A DNA stretch of 64,000 nucleotides from Bacteroidaceae bacterium (lineage in GTDB: Bacteria > Bacteroidota > Bacteroidia > Bacteroidales > Bacteroidaceae). Location of the stretch: contig JAGCPY010000086.1 in NCBI GenBank assembly GCA_017965425.1, forward strand, positions 1-64,000, given 5' to 3'. A program made the translations under genes and the position numbers. The notes beneath the pieces were generated by a model, which was not told the origin of the DNA, searched no databases, and worked only from the letters and a program-made list of their open reading frames with translations. Positions 33,769-43,012 of the stretch are shown here, piece after piece. The stretch's first letter is position 1, and every line of letters starts with the position of its first letter.

Positions 33769-35324
33769 TTCTTTCCTTTATTCTTTTGTCCACTTCCATC
33801 TCTTACCATACTGCGCACGCAGCGGAAGCCGATATAGGAGCGGGGTTGGTTCTGATATTCATAAGAGCGCCATGCAGAGCGAATCATCGACTCTGGATCT
33901 TTCCACGATCCGCCTCGCACGCTTTTCTTCTTCAAACGATAAGGGTCTTCCTTCGCTGCATTATAGCGTAATTCCGGATTCATGTCGCTCATGCTTTCCA
34001 CGCCAGCTTCTGTATAGACCGTGGATGTCCACTCTGCAACATTACCAGCCATGTCATAGAGGCCGTTGGAGTTGGCAGAAAAGATTCCGCATTTCGAGGT
34101 GATGAGGGAACCGTCTTTCGTGTAGTTACCACGATCGGGTTTAAAATTGGCATAGAAGCACCCCTTGTCGCTCTTCACGTCTTTGGATTCCCACGGAAAA
34201 GGATTCCCTTCCTTGCCACGAGCCGCATATTCCCATTCCACTTCAGTGGGCAAACGATAGGGCTGCACGTCACCGCCATTGCTGCCCAGTCCTTTCACCA
34301 GGAAATCCGTGCGCCAGCGGCAGAAGGCCATTGCCTGTTCCCATGTCACGCCGACCACGGGGTAGTCGTCGTAAGCAGGATTAGAAAAGTAGAGACGCAG
34401 ATAACGCTCATTCTCAGCATTCTGGAAATCATTGACCCAGCACGTCGTGTCGGGATAGATATTAACAATATAGGTGTTCAGGAAATCCCACGGCCCACTC
34501 AGGGGACGTGTGATGGTTTGGCGGACGATGTTGCCTTCATCATCGATGTAGGCCGTGTCTTTGCTGATCATCACTTCAGCATCGTCGGCCTCATGGTCGG
34601 TATTCAAGTCACGTTTTTCAAAAGAAGAAACGCCAATGCCGTTGTCAGTGACATTCTTGAGGCGGTGCTTGCGAAGTGCTGCGGCTGCATAGTCATAGAC
34701 CTCGTAACGATAATTCATCTGACTGGCATCCAACATCTTCGTGCCATCAACAGGGTGGACGATGTAAACACTTTCAATGGCACGTGCCTCATCCTCGGTG
34801 GCCTTGCGCCAAGGGATTGGTTTATTCCAGTTGAGGTATGGCGTGATGGGATTATCCTCCTTGTCCACCTCAATCTTGAAGCTCTCGTCGCCTCCAAAAG
34901 CCGGGTCAGCCAAGCGCTCACGGATGATGCTGTCACGAACCCAATACACAAACTGGCGGTACTTGGCATTGGATACCTCTGTCTGATCTATCCAGAAACC
35001 GTCCACGCTGATGTCGCGACTTGGAGCGCCAGCCCCCCACAATGTGTCTTCCTCTTCCAAGCCTACGCGCAGCGAACCTTTTTGCACGGCTACCATACCA
35101 TAAGGTGCCGGCTCACTGAATGAGACACCGCGCACACCCGTGATTTCACCGCCCGCCGCCATCGCATTGGACTTGGCACCCGCACACGACGTGAACGTCA
35201 GCGCGAACACAGAAAGAATGAGCACCGAACACAGCAACATCCGGAAGCCTCTCTGCGGCTTCCGAAACGTTTCCGTCAGATTTCTGAATATGTCCGTTGT
35301 CGTAAACATATCTTTTTCAACCAT
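33765..35324 (-). CDS. gldK: T9SS lipoprotein GldK/PorK
   Basis: GldK is the lipoprotein of the T9SS periplasmic ring. The 519-residue protein has a long N-region, then a membrane segment ending in the lipobox LTFTSCAGA (Cys47), and a formylglycine-generating-enzyme-like (SUMF1) domain: SVDGFWIDQTEVSNAKYRQF, VTWEQAMAFCRW, YRLPTEVEWEYAARG, NGLYDMAGNVAEW, RGGSWKD and GFRCVRS. It is not expected to be an active enzyme. It follows porP by 37 bp. Confidence 0.95.
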   Translation of the reverse strand: MVEKDMFTTTDIFRNLTETFRKPQRGFRMLLCSVLILSVFALTFTSCAGAKSNAMAAGGEITGVRGVSFSEPAPYGMVAVQKGSLRVGLEEEDTLWGAGAPSRDISVDGFWIDQTEVSNAKYRQFVYWVRDSIIRERLADPAFGGDESFKIEVDKEDNPITPYLNWNKPIPWRKATEDEARAIESVYIVHPVDGTKMLDASQMNYRYEVYDYAAAALRKHRLKNVTDNGIGVSSFEKRDLNTDHEADDAEVMISKDTAYIDDEGNIVRQTITRPLSGPWDFLNTYIVNIYPDTTCWVNDFQNAENERYLRLYFSNPAYDDYPVVGVTWEQAMAFCRWRTDFLVKGLGSNGGDVQPYRLPTEVEWEYAARGKEGNPFPWESKDVKSDKGCFYANFKPDRGNYTKDGSLITSKCGIFSANSNGLYDMAGNVAEWTSTVYTEAGVESMSDMNPELRYNAAKEDPYRLKKKSVRGGSWKDPESMIRSAWRSYEYQNQPRSYIGFRCVRSMVRDGSGQKNKGKK

Positions 35325-35361
35325 TCATTTTTATTTCTTCATTCTTATTCATTGATCTCTT

Positions 35362-36354
35362 TCACAATATCCTCACGCTTTGATGCCTGTTTTTACCCTT
35401 CTTGAAAAGGTTGAGTTCGGTCACATAGCCGATGCTAATCTCATGCGTTCCTTGCAGGGCACCGATGCCACTCGTGTAAATCTCATAACAGTAGCCCAGT
35501 TGGATGCCGTGGAAGTCACCACCGATGAGCACCGAGGCTGACACTGTCGGGCTGTAGCCCAAACCTGCATACATACGCCCTTTAGGACCATTGTAGAGTA
35601 AGCGTGCCGTCACGTCGGCCCTCCAGTTGGACAAATCCGAGCGGACGATAGCGGAGGTCTGCATCTTTAATAACGGATTCCTGAGCCGAATATTGTATCC
35701 GCCTGTTAAATAAAATGCCGCAGGCACTTCATACTCGTTCGCCTTCGTGTCGCCAAGTTCCACCAACGGCGAAAGGATATGCAACATCGAAAAGCCTGCA
35801 TACCAAGTCTGCGTGTCAAAGCGTAATCCTGCGTCCAGGTCGAAGGCCGTACCATTCGCCTCGGAGGATGGAAAAGCCGGGTCACCCGTCTCTATCACAT
35901 CCAACCTGGAACCGTCGAACGATTCCGTCAGCAGTCCTCCACGCACTCCAACACTCAGGCGTCCACCCCACAATTTCTGGTGGTAAGCATACTGTGCATA
36001 GAACTTCTTGTGCTCGAAAAGACCGATTTTGTCATTCACGAAACCGGCTCCAACACCGTGTGCCGGGCTTAACATCCACAGGGGGATGTCGGCTGTGATG
36101 ATCATGGTTGCAGGAGCGTGCTCATAGCCCATCATCTGCATCGCATAGCCTCCCTGAACGCTCAGTTGGCCATCTAATCCAGATGCCGCAGGATTATAAA
36201 ACGACTGCAACGACCAATAATGATTGAACGCCACATCATACTGAGCAGACGCCGATAAAGGCGACAGCCAGCATAATCCAATAATCGCCAACAGTTTATA
36301 ACAACTGCGGAAAATTGTTCTCTGTGAATGGATTTTCTTCAGAAAATAAGACAC
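35362..36354 (-). CDS. porP: T9SS outer-membrane protein PorP/SprF
   Basis: PorP/SprF-family proteins work with T9SS and with surface adhesin export. The product has a signal sequence ending LSASAQ followed by YDVAFNHYWSLQSFYNPAAS, the hallmark of the family, then repeated beta strands. An open frame reaches a TTG at 36375, but that codon lies inside the -7 box, so translation must begin later; GTG at 36354 is my choice (330 residues). It heads the porP-gldKLMN operon. Confidence 0.9.
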   Translation of the reverse strand: MSYFLKKIHSQRTIFRSCYKLLAIIGLCWLSPLSASAQYDVAFNHYWSLQSFYNPAASGLDGQLSVQGGYAMQMMGYEHAPATMIITADIPLWMLSPAHGVGAGFVNDKIGLFEHKKFYAQYAYHQKLWGGRLSVGVRGGLLTESFDGSRLDVIETGDPAFPSSEANGTAFDLDAGLRFDTQTWYAGFSMLHILSPLVELGDTKANEYEVPAAFYLTGGYNIRLRNPLLKMQTSAIVRSDLSNWRADVTARLLYNGPKGRMYAGLGYSPTVSASVLIGGDFHGIQLGYCYEIYTSGIGALQGTHEISIGYVTELNLFKKGKNRHQSVRIL

Positions 36355-36372
36355 AACTACTCCATTTGGCCA

Positions 36373-36404
36373 CAAATGTACGACATTTCGCAGACGTGCT
36401 CAAA
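36373..36404 (-). promoter_or_regulatory. Promoter of the porP-gldKLMN operon
   Basis: The minus strand has TTTG (36401-36404), a 20-bp spacer and TACATTTG (36373-36380). The start site would be near 36367, a short leader before the GTG at 36354. Confidence 0.75.
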
Positions 36405-36570
36405 TTTTCTTGCAAAATTAGCGTACTAAGGTGTTATATTTAATAATAATTAACTCAAATTTCAGCTGTTAATAACAACCACAAATGACAGGAATAACTC
36501 CGATTCTTTATGGAAACTCACGGCAGAAGTAACTGAAAATGTGAACATGCTTACAGGAGTTGTCAGGAAC

Positions 36571-36738
36571 GTGTACACCTTCCACGCATAAGGTGAACAC
36601 CTTCCTTGTCGATTGGCAAGAAACGGTTCACCAGCCCCTCTCATACATTGTGTTTTAGTCAAAAATCCCTCAATCCCTCACCTGCAATCATCTTTCTTTC
36701 AGAGAATTATCGCAATCGGTGAGAGATTGAGGTTTTTT
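36571..36738. repeat. Dispersed palindromic element, copy C (porP-regulator spacer)
   Basis: The roughly 400-bp spacer between the porP promoter and the end of the regulator gene has no gene. It holds the GTGTACACCTTCC hairpin module (36571-36605) and, at 36663-36682 and 36718-36734, terminal inverted repeats AATCCCTCAATCCCTCACC and GGTGAGAGATTGAGG around only 35 bp, then seven T. Read on the minus strand it is A-rich, hairpin, T-rich, like a terminator for the regulator gene. Confidence 0.75.
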
Positions 36739-36777
36739 TATAAAAAAACATGGGTGTGAGTTTACATCTTCTGTCAC

Positions 36778-39618
36778 TTACCGATTGGCAGCGGGGGTCG
36801 TACCATAAGTTTCCTTATAGAGACGGATGAAATGTGACAGGTCATAGAACCCGCATTGTTCTGCAATGTCCGCAAGCTTAGCCTCGGGATGTTCATGCAG
36901 CTGTTGATGAGCGAGATCCATACGCACCTTCATGATATACTTCTTGGGAGGCATTCCTGTGATGGCATTCATCTTTCTGCGTAATTGTGACGGAGTGATG
37001 TATAGCGCCGCCGCAATGCTCTCCACGTCACAAGATCCTTGCGGAATGAGCCGCACGACAGTCTCATGCATTCTTCGCAAGAAGTCTTCTGAGCTCGATT
37101 GGAAGGACGGCAACTTATTGTCCTCCATCGGAGAAGAAGGCAATTCCTCTGGAACGGGGGTGGCCACCAAAGCTTCTGGTGACGCTTCATATTTCTCACG
37201 GAACAGTCTTCTGAGCTCTAAAAGCTTCTTGACGCGGACATTCAGTTCCTCTGTGTTAAAAGGCTTGGTAAGATAGGCATCGGCACCAGCCTCCAAACCT
37301 CGGATGCGGTCTTCTTCCGTGGCCTTGGCCGTGATGACGATGAGGGGGATATGATTGGTGACAGGATCTTCGCGCATGGTTCGGCAAAGTTGCAAGCCAT
37401 CTGTATGCGGCATCATCAAATCGGTGATGATGAGATCGGGCAACAGCTCGCGTGCTTTCTGGATGCCTTCTTCTCCATCGCTGGCGAAGTGAACGTCGTA
37501 GCCATCCCCCAGTTGATGGCTGATGAGACGAGCCACGTCGGAATTGTCTTCGACAATCAAGAGGGAAACCCTGTTCCCTGGCTCACGATTGGTCTGTTGA
37601 CTCCCATTCTCGGACACGGCAGGAAGGGGTAATGAAGTGGGCTTCGCATAAGGTAGCTGAATCGTGAAAGTTGACCCCTTCTCGACTTGGCTCTTCACTT
37701 CTATTTTTCCGTGCAAGGCATCCACGATTTGCTTCACGAGTGCCAACCCGACGCCACTGCCCTGACCATAAGTTTCATCTGCTTGATAGAACGGCTCAAA
37801 AATATTGGGCAAGTCTGTGTCGGCAATGCCATGTCCGTGGTCGGTCACGTTCAGAACCACTTGTTTGGCTACGACATGCAACGTAATCCCAATCCGACCA
37901 CCTTGGGGCGAGAACTTGATGGCGTTTGAAAGCAAATTACCCACCACCTTCTCAACGTAGTCCTCAGTGAACTCTGCAGGAATCCCCTCTGGATCAGTTT
38001 CATAGTCTATGGAGATATCTTTCTGCCGCGCGACCTCGCGCTGTCTCTCCAATATCATGCCTACGTAAGCGGCGAGGTCTCCCTGAATCTGCTTCTGGGG
38101 ACCGATGGCCGACTTCACTTTAGAGATGTCCAACAGCTGATTGACCAATGCCAACAAATGCGTGCCCTGCCGCTCAATGGTTTCGCCTATTTCGCGGAAG
38201 TCGGCATTTTCTTGCAATTCCTTTCCCAAGCCCATGATGACGGTCAGAGGAGTGCGAAACTCATGCGTGACGTTGGTGAAGAACGACTCACGCACTTCCG
38301 TCAGTCGCCGCAAAGCATCGGCAGAACGTTTCTTTTGTCGGAAAGCGAACCAGAGCGAAGCGATAACGGCCGCCAACAACAACACGATCACCAGTGTCGT
38401 TGATATGAGAATGCGATTCAAACGGCGGCTTTCGGTATTTTCCTCCAGCAATTCGTCGTTATGGAACTCTGCATTGGCCTGGCTCATCAATTCCTTCAAC
38501 TGCTGAGCGTGAATGGTATCCGACATACGGATGTAGCGGTTCAGCACATCGAGGGCGCCATGTGGGTCAATAGGCCCCATGGCTTCAGCCAGCGTGCGCA
38601 GGTCATTCCATGCAGCATGGGTGTTGCCTACTTCTTCTTCCAGCCGAATGGCTTCACGCAACGCCTCCACTGCCTCTTCATGTCGCCCGATGTCAATAAG
38701 GTTCCAGCTCTTATATTCCAACGTCAACGCCAGTTGGTTGCGATCCAGCGGATTCTGGCTTTTCACGATAGCAATGGCTTCATCGGCCACTTGCAACCCC
38801 TGTTCATAATCTCCCTTACGATCAAAAGCATAGCTTAGCTGCGTCAAGTGGTTAGCCACGCCTGGTTGATAGTTAATCTTGCGAGCCACTTCCACCGCTT
38901 TTCTGCCATATTCAATCGCTTTATCCACCTCCAAGGCACTACAGAAAATTTCACAGGCAATGCCCAGCGTATTATGCAACTGCACACTGTCGCCCAGCAA
39001 TTCGTTGGTATCGATGGCTTTCAGCACAAGCGCTTTGGCTTCATCATATTTGCGGAGAGAATGATTGACCAGAGATAAATATAGGAACGCGCGTGAAAGC
39101 TGCAAGGTGTTCCCTGTATGCAAACACATACGCATGGCCTCACGACCTACTTCCACCGCTGCCATGTAATCACTGGTCTTGAAGAGGCAATAAGCTTTAT
39201 CACACAGCAAGGTTTCATGAACCTCATTATCCTCGTTAGTGATTATTTCAAGTGCTTTGTTGATATAGTTCAAGGCTTCTTTATAATAAGAATTGGTGGT
39301 CAAGTATCGTCCCGCCGCAAACCACACAGAAACATCCTGCTGCTTTGCAGATTGCCGACCGTCATGAGTCGGGGGTTCACCAAAGAACACTGTTTGCTGA
39401 CCACAGAGCTTCAGCACCTGCTCTCCAATCTGAAAGCGGGTGGTGCCTTTGCTGCTGTCATAGCATTCCAGCAGCGAATCTAACGTGGCTATGGGGTCGG
39501 GCGACTGGGCAAGAGCGGCAGGTGCATTCAGCAGCCAGATAATCATCAGCAGGCTCGAAGTCCAGCCCACAACGTTCCAATTGCGTTTCAACATAGAAAT
39601 AACGTCCATTTTGTTCAT
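36778..39618 (-). CDS. Hybrid two-component regulator: TPR sensor, kinase, receiver, AraC HTH
   Basis: One 946-residue protein combines a signal peptide (ends APAALAQ), a periplasmic TPR-like region (about 95-370), a transmembrane helix (about 403-426), a histidine kinase with H-box THEFRTPL (His near 452), NLLSNAIKFSP and GQGSGVGLAL, a receiver with Asp in ITDLMMPHTDG (near 734), and a C-terminal AraC-type DNA-binding domain. It resembles the HTCS regulators of Bacteroidota but with TPRs in place of the usual propeller sensor. The frame extends to 39723, but the -7 box TACTTTTG at 39651-39658 lies inside that extension, so the ATG at 39618 is used. Its targets are unknown; T9SS and the 39871-64000 cluster flank it. 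Confidence 0.92.
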   Translation of the reverse strand: MNKMDVISMLKRNWNVVGWTSSLLMIIWLLNAPAALAQSPDPIATLDSLLECYDSSKGTTRFQIGEQVLKLCGQQTVFFGEPPTHDGRQSAKQQDVSVWFAAGRYLTTNSYYKEALNYINKALEIITNEDNEVHETLLCDKAYCLFKTSDYMAAVEVGREAMRMCLHTGNTLQLSRAFLYLSLVNHSLRKYDEAKALVLKAIDTNELLGDSVQLHNTLGIACEIFCSALEVDKAIEYGRKAVEVARKINYQPGVANHLTQLSYAFDRKGDYEQGLQVADEAIAIVKSQNPLDRNQLALTLEYKSWNLIDIGRHEEAVEALREAIRLEEEVGNTHAAWNDLRTLAEAMGPIDPHGALDVLNRYIRMSDTIHAQQLKELMSQANAEFHNDELLEENTESRRLNRILISTTLVIVLLLAAVIASLWFAFRQKKRSADALRRLTEVRESFFTNVTHEFRTPLTVIMGLGKELQENADFREIGETIERQGTHLLALVNQLLDISKVKSAIGPQKQIQGDLAAYVGMILERQREVARQKDISIDYETDPEGIPAEFTEDYVEKVVGNLLSNAIKFSPQGGRIGITLHVVAKQVVLNVTDHGHGIADTDLPNIFEPFYQADETYGQGSGVGLALVKQIVDALHGKIEVKSQVEKGSTFTIQLPYAKPTSLPLPAVSENGSQQTNREPGNRVSLLIVEDNSDVARLISHQLGDGYDVHFASDGEEGIQKARELLPDLIITDLMMPHTDGLQLCRTMREDPVTNHIPLIVITAKATEEDRIRGLEAGADAYLTKPFNTEELNVRVKKLLELRRLFREKYEASPEALVATPVPEELPSSPMEDNKLPSFQSSSEDFLRRMHETVVRLIPQGSCDVESIAAALYITPSQLRRKMNAITGMPPKKYIMKVRMDLAHQQLHEHPEAKLADIAEQCGFYDLSHFIRLYKETYGTTPAANR

Positions 39619-39650
39619 TCGAAAGAACTGTTTAATGTGATTTGGCGCAC

Positions 39651-39658
39651 CAAAAGTA
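39651..39658 (-). promoter_or_regulatory. -7 element of the hybrid regulator
   Basis: TACTTTTG on the minus strand, 33 bp before the chosen ATG; divergent from the plus-strand promoter at 39767. Confidence 0.55.
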
Positions 39659-39766
39659 CAGAAAAAGTTGTAAATATTAACACGTTTTGAGCCCTTGAAA
39701 CACATAATGTTCAAAAAATACATATTTTTTTTTGATATTTACATACCATCGTATTCATTTTGGCCG

Positions 39767-39774
39767 TATCTTTG
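39767..39774 (+). promoter_or_regulatory. -7 element of the surface-protein cluster
   Basis: TATCTTTG about 97 bp before the ATG at 39871, giving a long leader of about 90 nt. No TTTG at the ideal -33 spacing. Confidence 0.55.
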
Positions 39775-39870
39775 TTGCGTCTTTCTCTTTTTAAGAGCTA
39801 AAAAAGGGCCTCAAACCTTTAAAAACGTCTAATAATTCCATCACATTTTAACATCTTAACTTTTGTTCGT

Positions 39871-42800
39871 ATGAAAAAAATCTTTTCTCTATTGGCGCTG
39901 GTGCTCACGTGCGTGGGCGTGAATGCGCAATGGTGGCAGGGTCTCGAACCGGACGAGTATGCGTACAATGACAATACCGTTGTCCACGCACAACTCACGA
40001 CGAATCTGGCCAGCACCGATCTGAACATCGCCGCGTTCATCGATGGAGCGTGCCGTGCATCGGCCTATCCTGAGAGGGATGAATCAGGGATGCCCAAAAT
40101 GTCAGAGAGCGGCAAGCCTGTATACATCTTCAACGTGCGAGGCAACTTGAACACGACACCTTCCGACGAAGGAAAGGAAATCAAATTCATGCTTTTTGAT
40201 CCGAACACGGGTTTTGAGTATGAACTTAACCAAAAGCTTACCTTCGATGGTGGAACACATGGCGGCAACATCTCTAACCCGACTATTAACTTTGAGCTGA
40301 CAGCACCTGTTGGCGGCTGGTCACTCAACTTAGTCGAAGTGGAAGTGGGCAAACGTTACAATCTTGCCAACTACCTGACGGTGGAACCTGCAGGAGCTCA
40401 ACTTCCTTCCAACTTGTGGTGGAAGGTGTTCATCGATCCCGATGGTGCGCAAGACATCAGTCCATACGTCCTTCATGAGGATTCTGTCGTGACGGGTGTG
40501 TCTCCTTATGATGGTTTGACGTTGCAACTGCTTTCTCCTGGCGATCCAACAGGTTCTATGGCGGCTGGCCTCTTGGCTGAATGTATCTTCAATGTCGTGC
40601 AATATGCCACGGGCATTGAGCTGATTGAGCCCACCACCATCACTGTGAAGAAAGATGACTTTGGTGCGATGAGTATGGCCATGCAGAGAGGAACAGCTTA
40701 TAAGCTGAATCCCGAAAACGCTGTTGACACAGTTGAATGGGAGGTCGAAGACGCAACCATCCTCCAGTGGAGTGAGCGTGGCTATTATATCCCCGTTAAG
40801 GGTGGTACAACGCGCATACGCCCGTACTTTACTGATAGAAATAACAACAAGGTCTATCCTGCCAACGACGCATGGATTACCGTCAACGTCATCGTGCCTG
40901 TGGAGAGCATCGACATCGACCTCTCCCTCTTCAACGGAAAGTTCTTGGCCAATATGGGTGATACCCACCTCTACGAGCGTCTGAAACGTTTAGTAAAGAT
41001 CACGCCTCAGGATGCAGACCAGACATACACAGTTGAAGTCGAAACGCCAGGAGCCGTGACCCTCATAGGTAACACCACTCTCCATGCAGTACAACAGGGC
41101 GTGTCTACTGTCAAGGTCATTGCCAAAGGTGGCGACGACGTGACGGGTGCTCCCCTCTCAGCATCGGTTGACATTAAAGTCTTGAGTCCCCTCATCTCTG
41201 CCCAGATTCAGCAACCTACCATTTATATTCCTCTCATAGATGGAGTTGCTCAGAACATCGACGGCTATGTGCGTGACAATGTGATCTTTGATCCGAGTGA
41301 CGGTTCGAATATGGGATTCTGCTCTTTCACCCAAGATGGTACCAATTCCATCACTGCCGAGGGCGCTGGCATTGATATGGCCGGCATAATGGGTACCTTT
41401 ACCGCAGTGGCTGCCGGCACCACCACCTTCACCATCGAACTCAAATGGCCGGACTATGACAATTGGGGTGTCAATGGTGACGAGTTGCAGTACTTGACAA
41501 CACCTTATACCTTTAAGATTGTGGTGACGGAGCAGTCTACGTTGATGGGCTTCAATGTGAGTGTGACCCCCGTTGCTGCCGGACAGACTGGCACACTGAC
41601 CCTGATTCCGCAGCCTGTTGGAGCAACCTTCGAACCGGAATCCATTGTTGTTAAGATTTACAATGGGTTGGAAGGAGTTTGGGCAAACCTGATTACTTCC
41701 ACGAAGAAGTCTGCCGCCGCAGACAAGATTGTCTATGAGTTTACCTCTGCGATTCCTGGACTTATCAGAGTCGCGGCAACCGACGTGGCAGGCGCTCGGT
41801 ATACCATCAACGATGGTGCCTATCTCGAATTCGAAGTAGGCAATCCGCTTCATCTCAGCACGGGATGGCAGTGGCGCAGTAACCCATACGGTGCCATCAA
41901 GGCAGCCGATTTCGAAAAGGTCTTCACCACAGCCGCCCTTGATGAAATCCGCACCAGCAACCAGCTGCTCTATAATGACCCGTCATGGGGATTCTACGGA
42001 ACACTCACCAACTCAAGAGGTATTCTGCAGGATCAGTGCTATAAGATCAAGATGAAGGCAGAGAGAGATACCGTGCTCTTTGCGGATCAAAACCTTGTCA
42101 ACGGCACCTTCTCTGAGACCGACGGTTCCTACTCCGTGGTTCTCAAGCCCGGATGGAACTGGATTGGCTCTCCTTACCTCTTCGACCATTCGTTGAGCGC
42201 CGCCATCGAGTCCAATGAAGGCTTGCTGTCTGGTACTGTAATCATTGGCAAGAACAGTCATGTCGAGCTCAACGAACTTGGCGTCTGGGAACCCAGTGGA
42301 ATGATCTTGAAGGCTGGAGAAGGCTATGTCATTAAGAACCTTTCCAATGCAGACGTTACCCTCAACTTCCGCAGCGAACTGAGCATGACTCCTCAAAACG
42401 AAGGTGCACAGAGTGGTGTGAAAGCCTTTGGACTGCGTGACAACGTCTGGGAATATGACCACTCTCGCTTCATGAACAACATGACGATGGTGGCCACGCT
42501 CGAAGGTATCGACCATCCTGAGCAGTACAGCATCGGCGCCTTCGTAGGCGAAGAGTGCCGTGGCGAAGGCTTTGTCTCGAACGGCAAGGCATTCATCACC
42601 GTACATTGTGATGCAGGTGAGTATGTGACCTTCAAGCTCTACAACCCCAGCACCAACGAGTACAGCAACATTCACGAAGGACTGCAAGCCCAGACTCGCG
42701 TGGGTTCGCTGAAAGCTCCTTTCCGCCTGCACACTGGCAATGGAGCCGATGGCATTCAGAACCTCAACGGCAACAGCAGTAATACAGAGAGCTATGACCT

Positions 42801-42888
42801 CAGCGGTCGTCGCATCAACAGCCAGCAGCGTGGCGTAAGCATTCGCCGCCAGGCCGACGGAACCATGCACAAGGTTATTGTGAAATAA
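39871..42888 (+). CDS. Secreted 1005-aa protein with T9SS-like C-terminal tail
   Basis: I do not recognise a named family. There is a signal peptide (MKKIFSLLALVLTCVGVNAQ) and a long series of Ig-like beta domains. A domain near the N-terminus (about 38-148, with LNIAAFIDGACRASAY and IKFMLFDPNTGFEYE) is repeated near the C-terminus (about 870-953, with YSIGAFVGEECRGEGF and VTFKLYNPSTNEYSN). The end, SYDLSGRRINSQQRGVSIRR followed by a basic VIVK, matches the short sorting tails of Prevotella-type T9SS cargo. It is probably exported by the T9SS. It is the first gene of the cluster and ends in a strong terminator. Confidence 0.8.
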   Translation: MKKIFSLLALVLTCVGVNAQWWQGLEPDEYAYNDNTVVHAQLTTNLASTDLNIAAFIDGACRASAYPERDESGMPKMSESGKPVYIFNVRGNLNTTPSDEGKEIKFMLFDPNTGFEYELNQKLTFDGGTHGGNISNPTINFELTAPVGGWSLNLVEVEVGKRYNLANYLTVEPAGAQLPSNLWWKVFIDPDGAQDISPYVLHEDSVVTGVSPYDGLTLQLLSPGDPTGSMAAGLLAECIFNVVQYATGIELIEPTTITVKKDDFGAMSMAMQRGTAYKLNPENAVDTVEWEVEDATILQWSERGYYIPVKGGTTRIRPYFTDRNNNKVYPANDAWITVNVIVPVESIDIDLSLFNGKFLANMGDTHLYERLKRLVKITPQDADQTYTVEVETPGAVTLIGNTTLHAVQQGVSTVKVIAKGGDDVTGAPLSASVDIKVLSPLISAQIQQPTIYIPLIDGVAQNIDGYVRDNVIFDPSDGSNMGFCSFTQDGTNSITAEGAGIDMAGIMGTFTAVAAGTTTFTIELKWPDYDNWGVNGDELQYLTTPYTFKIVVTEQSTLMGFNVSVTPVAAGQTGTLTLIPQPVGATFEPESIVVKIYNGLEGVWANLITSTKKSAAADKIVYEFTSAIPGLIRVAATDVAGARYTINDGAYLEFEVGNPLHLSTGWQWRSNPYGAIKAADFEKVFTTAALDEIRTSNQLLYNDPSWGFYGTLTNSRGILQDQCYKIKMKAERDTVLFADQNLVNGTFSETDGSYSVVLKPGWNWIGSPYLFDHSLSAAIESNEGLLSGTVIIGKNSHVELNELGVWEPSGMILKAGEGYVIKNLSNADVTLNFRSELSMTPQNEGAQSGVKAFGLRDNVWEYDHSRFMNNMTMVATLEGIDHPEQYSIGAFVGEECRGEGFVSNGKAFITVHCDAGEYVTFKLYNPSTNEYSNIHEGLQAQTRVGSLKAPFRLHTGNGADGIQNLNGNSSNTESYDLSGRRINSQQRGVSIRRQADGTMHKVIVK

Positions 42889-42900
42889 AATCCTCTTTGG

Positions 42901-42956
42901 AGTAAGGCTTCTGGGGTGATGACGCTATCTGCCCCAGAAACCCCAGAAGCCTTACT
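42901..42956 (+). terminator. Terminator after the first cluster gene
   Basis: A perfect 17-bp inverted repeat, AGTAAGGCTTCTGGGGT (42901-42917) and ACCCCAGAAGCCTTACT (42940-42956), with a 22-nt loop and followed by TATATTTATTATTT. It can work in both directions and may separate the first gene from the rest of the cluster. Confidence 0.8.
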
Positions 42957-43012
42957 TATATTTATTATTTAATTAAGGAACGCGCACACGCGCGATAACG
43001 ACATCCTGAAAC

